Of a DNA stretch of 64,000 nt, positions 63,040 through 64,000 are shown in pieces. A program made the position numbers and the translations under genes. The stretch lies in the NCBI GenBank assembly GCA_019058295.1, contig JAHPZI010000022.1, forward strand, positions 197,183 through 261,182. The letters are read 5' to 3'. Below the pieces are notes generated by a model. That model ran no database searches. It had not been told where the DNA came from and saw nothing but the letters and a program-made list of their open reading frames with translations. Each line of letters starts with the position of its first letter. Positions within the stretch are counted from its first letter, which is position 1. The DNA comes from Promethearchaeota archaeon (GTDB lineage: Archaea; Asgardarchaeota; Lokiarchaeia; Sigyniarchaeales; SOKP01).

Positions 63040-64000
63040 ATGCAAAGTATGTTTTCAAATTTAAGTGAAGCGGATTTAGCAATAAAGGCCGAAGCTGAGG
63101 AGTATGCATTAAATGAAATTGCGCCATATGTTAATGATATTGATCTAGGAAAAAAGGAGATATGGGATGTAATTAGACCATTGGGCAAAAAGGGGTTAAT
63201 CGGAGTTACATTTCCAAAGAGGTTCGGGGGTCGTGCGGGTTCATTTTTACAGGAGTTATTAGTGTCTGAAGTTATTTCTTATCATAGTTTACCGATTGAC
63301 ATGAGTCGATTGTCATCCTCATATCCAGCGCTTTTAATTCGTATGTTTGGTAAAACAAAAATATTACGTAAATATATGGATCCCCTATTAAAAGGTGAGA
63401 AAATAGGATGTTTTTGTTTTACTGAACCAGATGCTGGAAGCGACTTATCTAGAATGAAAACAATATATAAAAAAGACGATTTGAACGATGAATTCATTTT
63501 AACTGGTGAAAAAAGATTTATTACTAATGGAAGTATAGCTGATACTCTTGTAGTCTATGGTCGAAATGGAGCGTTTATAGTAGAATCTGATTGGGAAGGA
63601 TTTGAAGTTATTGAAGAGTATCAAATGATGGGCCTTCACGGATTACATTTAGGGCATATGAAATTCAATAATGTTAGAGTCCCTAAAGAAAACCTTCTTT
63701 TTTACAAGGAAATAAAACCAACATCAGATGGTACAAAAAGAATGGGTAAAACTTCTGCAATTTCGAGTATGCAAGTTATGTTGGCCCCCGAGAGGGTAGC
63801 AGTGTCTGTCCAAGTAATGGGTGTTGCTAAAAGAGCAATAGATGTAGCTATCCAATATTCTCAAGAAAGGGTTCAATTTAAAAGACCTATATGCGAATTT
63901 GAAGGTATTAGTTTCAAAATTGCTGAAATGGTTACAAATTTTGAAGCCGGGAAAGCTTTATTAGAGAAATCGGTAAATCATATGGAAGATGGAAATTTAG
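63040..64000 (+). CDS. Acyl-CoA dehydrogenase, 3' end outside window
   Basis: The frame is open from the ATG at 63040 to the window end (320 codons). The family motif CFCFTEPDAGSDLSRMKT (about 126-143) covers the flavin-binding loop, followed by ITNGSIADTLVVYG and GLHGLHLGHMKFNNVRVPKENLL, and a C-terminal domain starting APERVAVSVQVMGVAKRAIDVAIQYSQERVQFKRPICEFEGISFKIAEM. The catalytic Glu lies beyond the window, or in an alternative position not seen here. An in-frame TTG at 63028 is a possible earlier start. It probably forms a set with the FixC/FixX-like pair directly upstream, feeding electrons from acyl-CoA oxidation. Confidence 0.95.
   Translation, partial: MQSMFSNLSEADLAIKAEAEEYALNEIAPYVNDIDLGKKEIWDVIRPLGKKGLIGVTFPKRFGGRAGSFLQELLVSEVISYHSLPIDMSRLSSSYPALLIRMFGKTKILRKYMDPLLKGEKIGCFCFTEPDAGSDLSRMKTIYKKDDLNDEFILTGEKRFITNGSIADTLVVYGRNGAFIVESDWEGFEVIEEYQMMGLHGLHLGHMKFNNVRVPKENLLFYKEIKPTSDGTKRMGKTSAISSMQVMLAPERVAVSVQVMGVAKRAIDVAIQYSQERVQFKRPICEFEGISFKIAEMVTNFEAGKALLEKSVNHMEDGNL

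Overview
The window looks like a chromosomal segment of an Asgard archaeon, most likely of the Lokiarchaeia/Promethearchaeati type. The evidence is an archaeal clamp-loader operon (RfcS, a second diverged small subunit, RfcL), a eukaryote-like Rab/Ras-type small GTPase, an archaeal mix of ATG/GTG/TTG starts, A/T-rich promoters with poly-T ends to transcripts, geranylgeranyl-reductase-family flavoproteins, and a low-GC genome with short intergenic gaps. The placement rests on these features by eye; no phylogeny was run. No rRNA, tRNA, CRISPR array, transposase or phage gene was found, and no gap between genes exceeds 300 bases.

Layout. 1-4.7 kb: the 3' part of a very long coiled-coil/TPR-like repeat protein whose first units are identical 360-bp tandem copies. 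4.7-11.4 kb: a ribbon-helix-helix regulator, two small proteins (one a double zinc knuckle), a GNAT acetyltransferase, the RFC operon, a Lin0512-family protein and a VTT/DedA-like membrane protein. 11.5-26.8 kb: a catabolic island with two tandem FAD-linked oxidases, a CCG-type (HdrD/GlcF-like) Fe-S protein, an Old-Yellow-Enzyme/dienoyl-CoA-reductase relative, a DUF35 protein, two thiolases, two acyl-CoA synthetases, a ferredoxin-nitroreductase fusion and a class III CoA-transferase. 27.0-28.6 kb: a membrane-anchored Kelch-like propeller. 28.8-38.9 kb: more acyl-CoA genes (VOC protein, enoyl-CoA hydratase, 3-hydroxyacyl-CoA dehydrogenase, acyl-CoA synthetase), two metallo-beta-lactamase-fold enzymes, a GH4 glycosidase, a carboxymuconolactone-decarboxylase-like protein and a QueG-like Fe-S protein. 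39.1-53.3 kb: a PAS protein, a second FAD-oxidase/Fe-S pair, an ECF-type membrane protein, the small GTPase, a nitroreductase, peptidase T, an MFS transporter, a geranylgeranyl-reductase-like flavoprotein, a coiled-coil/winged-helix protein, a phytoene-desaturase-like flavoprotein, an LLM-family oxidoreductase and an amidohydrolase. 53.5-55.1 kb: a second anchored propeller protein. 55.2-64 kb: a five-gene leftward operon (FAD oxidase, Fe-S, FAD oxidase, SCP2 domain, CrtC-like lipocalin) facing a rightward FixC-like/FixX-like/acyl-CoA dehydrogenase set cut by the window end.

Together the genes suggest an anaerobic organism that activates acids to CoA esters, oxidises them by beta-oxidation-like steps and passes electrons through a recurring FAD-oxidase plus HdrD-like Fe-S module and flavin/ferredoxin carriers. 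The substrates are unknown. The SCP2, CrtC-like, GGR-like and desaturase-like genes point to isoprenoid or other hydrophobic molecules in the right half.
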